From: JBEVNX01 sp040507895 | GTDB lineage: Bacteria > Desulfobacterota > Binatia > JACPRU01 | NCBI GenBank assembly: GCA_040507895.1 | Contig: JBEVNX010000142.1 | Span: 1 to 5,967 of the forward strand | DNA: 5,967 nt | Reading direction: 5' to 3' | Shown: positions 5,509-5,967 of the stretch, in pieces | How positions within the stretch are numbered: position 1 is the stretch's first letter | Layout of the letters: every line of letters begins with the position of its first letter | The notes under the pieces: generated by a model | What the model was told of the DNA's origin: nothing | Seen by the model: the letters and a program-made list of their open reading frames with translations, nothing else | Databases searched by the model: none | Program-made: the position numbers and the translations under genes

Positions 5509-5967
5509 ACGGCCTGCTCGACCGGCATACGTATCCGGGGAAGCTGATCGTCGTCGAAGGCATCGACGGATCGGGCAAGTCGACGCAGCTCTCGCTCGTC
5601 CATCGCTGGCTCGAGTCGGAGGGCTACCGAGTCTTCTTCACCGAGTGGAACTCCTCGCGGCTCGTGCGCCGCGCGATCCGCCGCGGCAAGCGGAAGGACC
5701 TGCTAACGCCCTCGACTTTCAGCCTGTTGCATGCCGTCGATTTCGCCGACCGCTTGACCTACAGCATCCTGCCTCCTCTCAAGGGCGGCATGATCGTGCT
5801 CGCCGATCGCTATGCGTATACGGCCTTCGCGCGCGACGTCGCCCGCGGGGTGGATCCACAGTGGGTTCGCGCGGTGTACTCGATCGCCCCGCGCCCCGAT
5901 CTCGCGCTCTACTTCCGGGTTCCGATCGAGACGTCTCTCGAGCGCATCCTCTCCGGCCGCCAGAAGC
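5505..5967 (+). CDS. Thymidylate-kinase-like P-loop nucleotide kinase (3' end outside window)
   Basis: The first 154 residues are visible; the frame runs off the window. The protein has a Walker A loop, EGIDGSGKSTQ (18-28), following the strand KLIVV, as in dTMP kinases, and an LADRYAYTAFARD segment (99-111) matching the DRY motif of that family. PDLALYFRVP (131-140) and SLERILSGR (144-152), leading towards the lid, also fit. Where canonical Tmk has TREPGGT after the second strand, this protein has TEWNSSRLV (46-54), followed by a basic RRAIRRGKRK stretch (55-64). This marks a divergent subfamily often annotated as thymidylate kinase, whose substrate may not be dTMP. The start is GTG 5505, overlapping the ppx stop by 4 bp, with no strong Shine-Dalgarno, so translation is probably coupled to ppx. 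It is more likely an auxiliary kinase than the housekeeping tmk, but the latter cannot be excluded. Confidence 0.87.
   Translation, partial: MNGLLDRHTYPGKLIVVEGIDGSGKSTQLSLVHRWLESEGYRVFFTEWNSSRLVRRAIRRGKRKDLLTPSTFSLLHAVDFADRLTYSILPPLKGGMIVLADRYAYTAFARDVARGVDPQWVRAVYSIAPRPDLALYFRVPIETSLERILSGRQK

Overview
The window is very GC-rich, with G/C-heavy third codon positions, and is packed with genes all on the + strand. Six protein-coding genes are supported; the first and last are cut by the window edges. No tRNA, rRNA, CRISPR array, insertion sequence or phage-like gene was seen. GC content, gene density and the type of GNAT acyltransferase fit a GC-rich deltaproteobacterium-like lineage (Myxococcota, Desulfobacterota or a related uncultured group). 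That placement is inferred from family resemblance recalled from memory and is not certain.

Layout: (1) bases 1-759, the C-terminal 252 residues of a CHAD-domain protein; (2) 803-1852, a GNAT-fold N-acyltransferase of the OlsB/COG3176 'hemolysin-like' type; (3) 1854-3044, an M20 metallo-amidohydrolase starting one base after the previous stop; (4) 3070-3876, a PlsC/OlsA-type 1-acyl-glycerol-phosphate (or lyso-lipid) O-acyltransferase; (5) 3949-5508, a Ppx/GppA phosphatase with a C-terminal HD domain; (6) 5505-end, a thymidylate-kinase-like P-loop kinase overlapping the previous gene by 4 bp. The only gaps are 43 bp (760-802), about 25 bp (3045-3069) and 72 bp (3877-3948), so much of the window is probably co-transcribed.

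Two themes are interleaved. CHAD, Ppx/GppA-HD and the atypical thymidylate-kinase-like protein form a polyphosphate/nucleotide theme: CHAD domains bind polyphosphate and Ppx/GppA enzymes hydrolyse polyphosphate or pppGpp. Between them sits a three-gene lipid theme: an N-acyltransferase, an amide hydrolase and an O-acyltransferase. This resembles the two acylation steps of ornithine-lipid-type aminolipid synthesis with an added amidase. The aminolipid reading is a hypothesis, not something the sequence proves.

The main oddities are an aspartate in the M20 enzyme where the family normally has its lid-domain histidine, a kinase lacking the TREPGGT-type dTMP-site motif, an 8-bp inverted repeat at the end of the plsC-like gene, and a 7-codon reading frame whose stop overlaps the ppx start codon.
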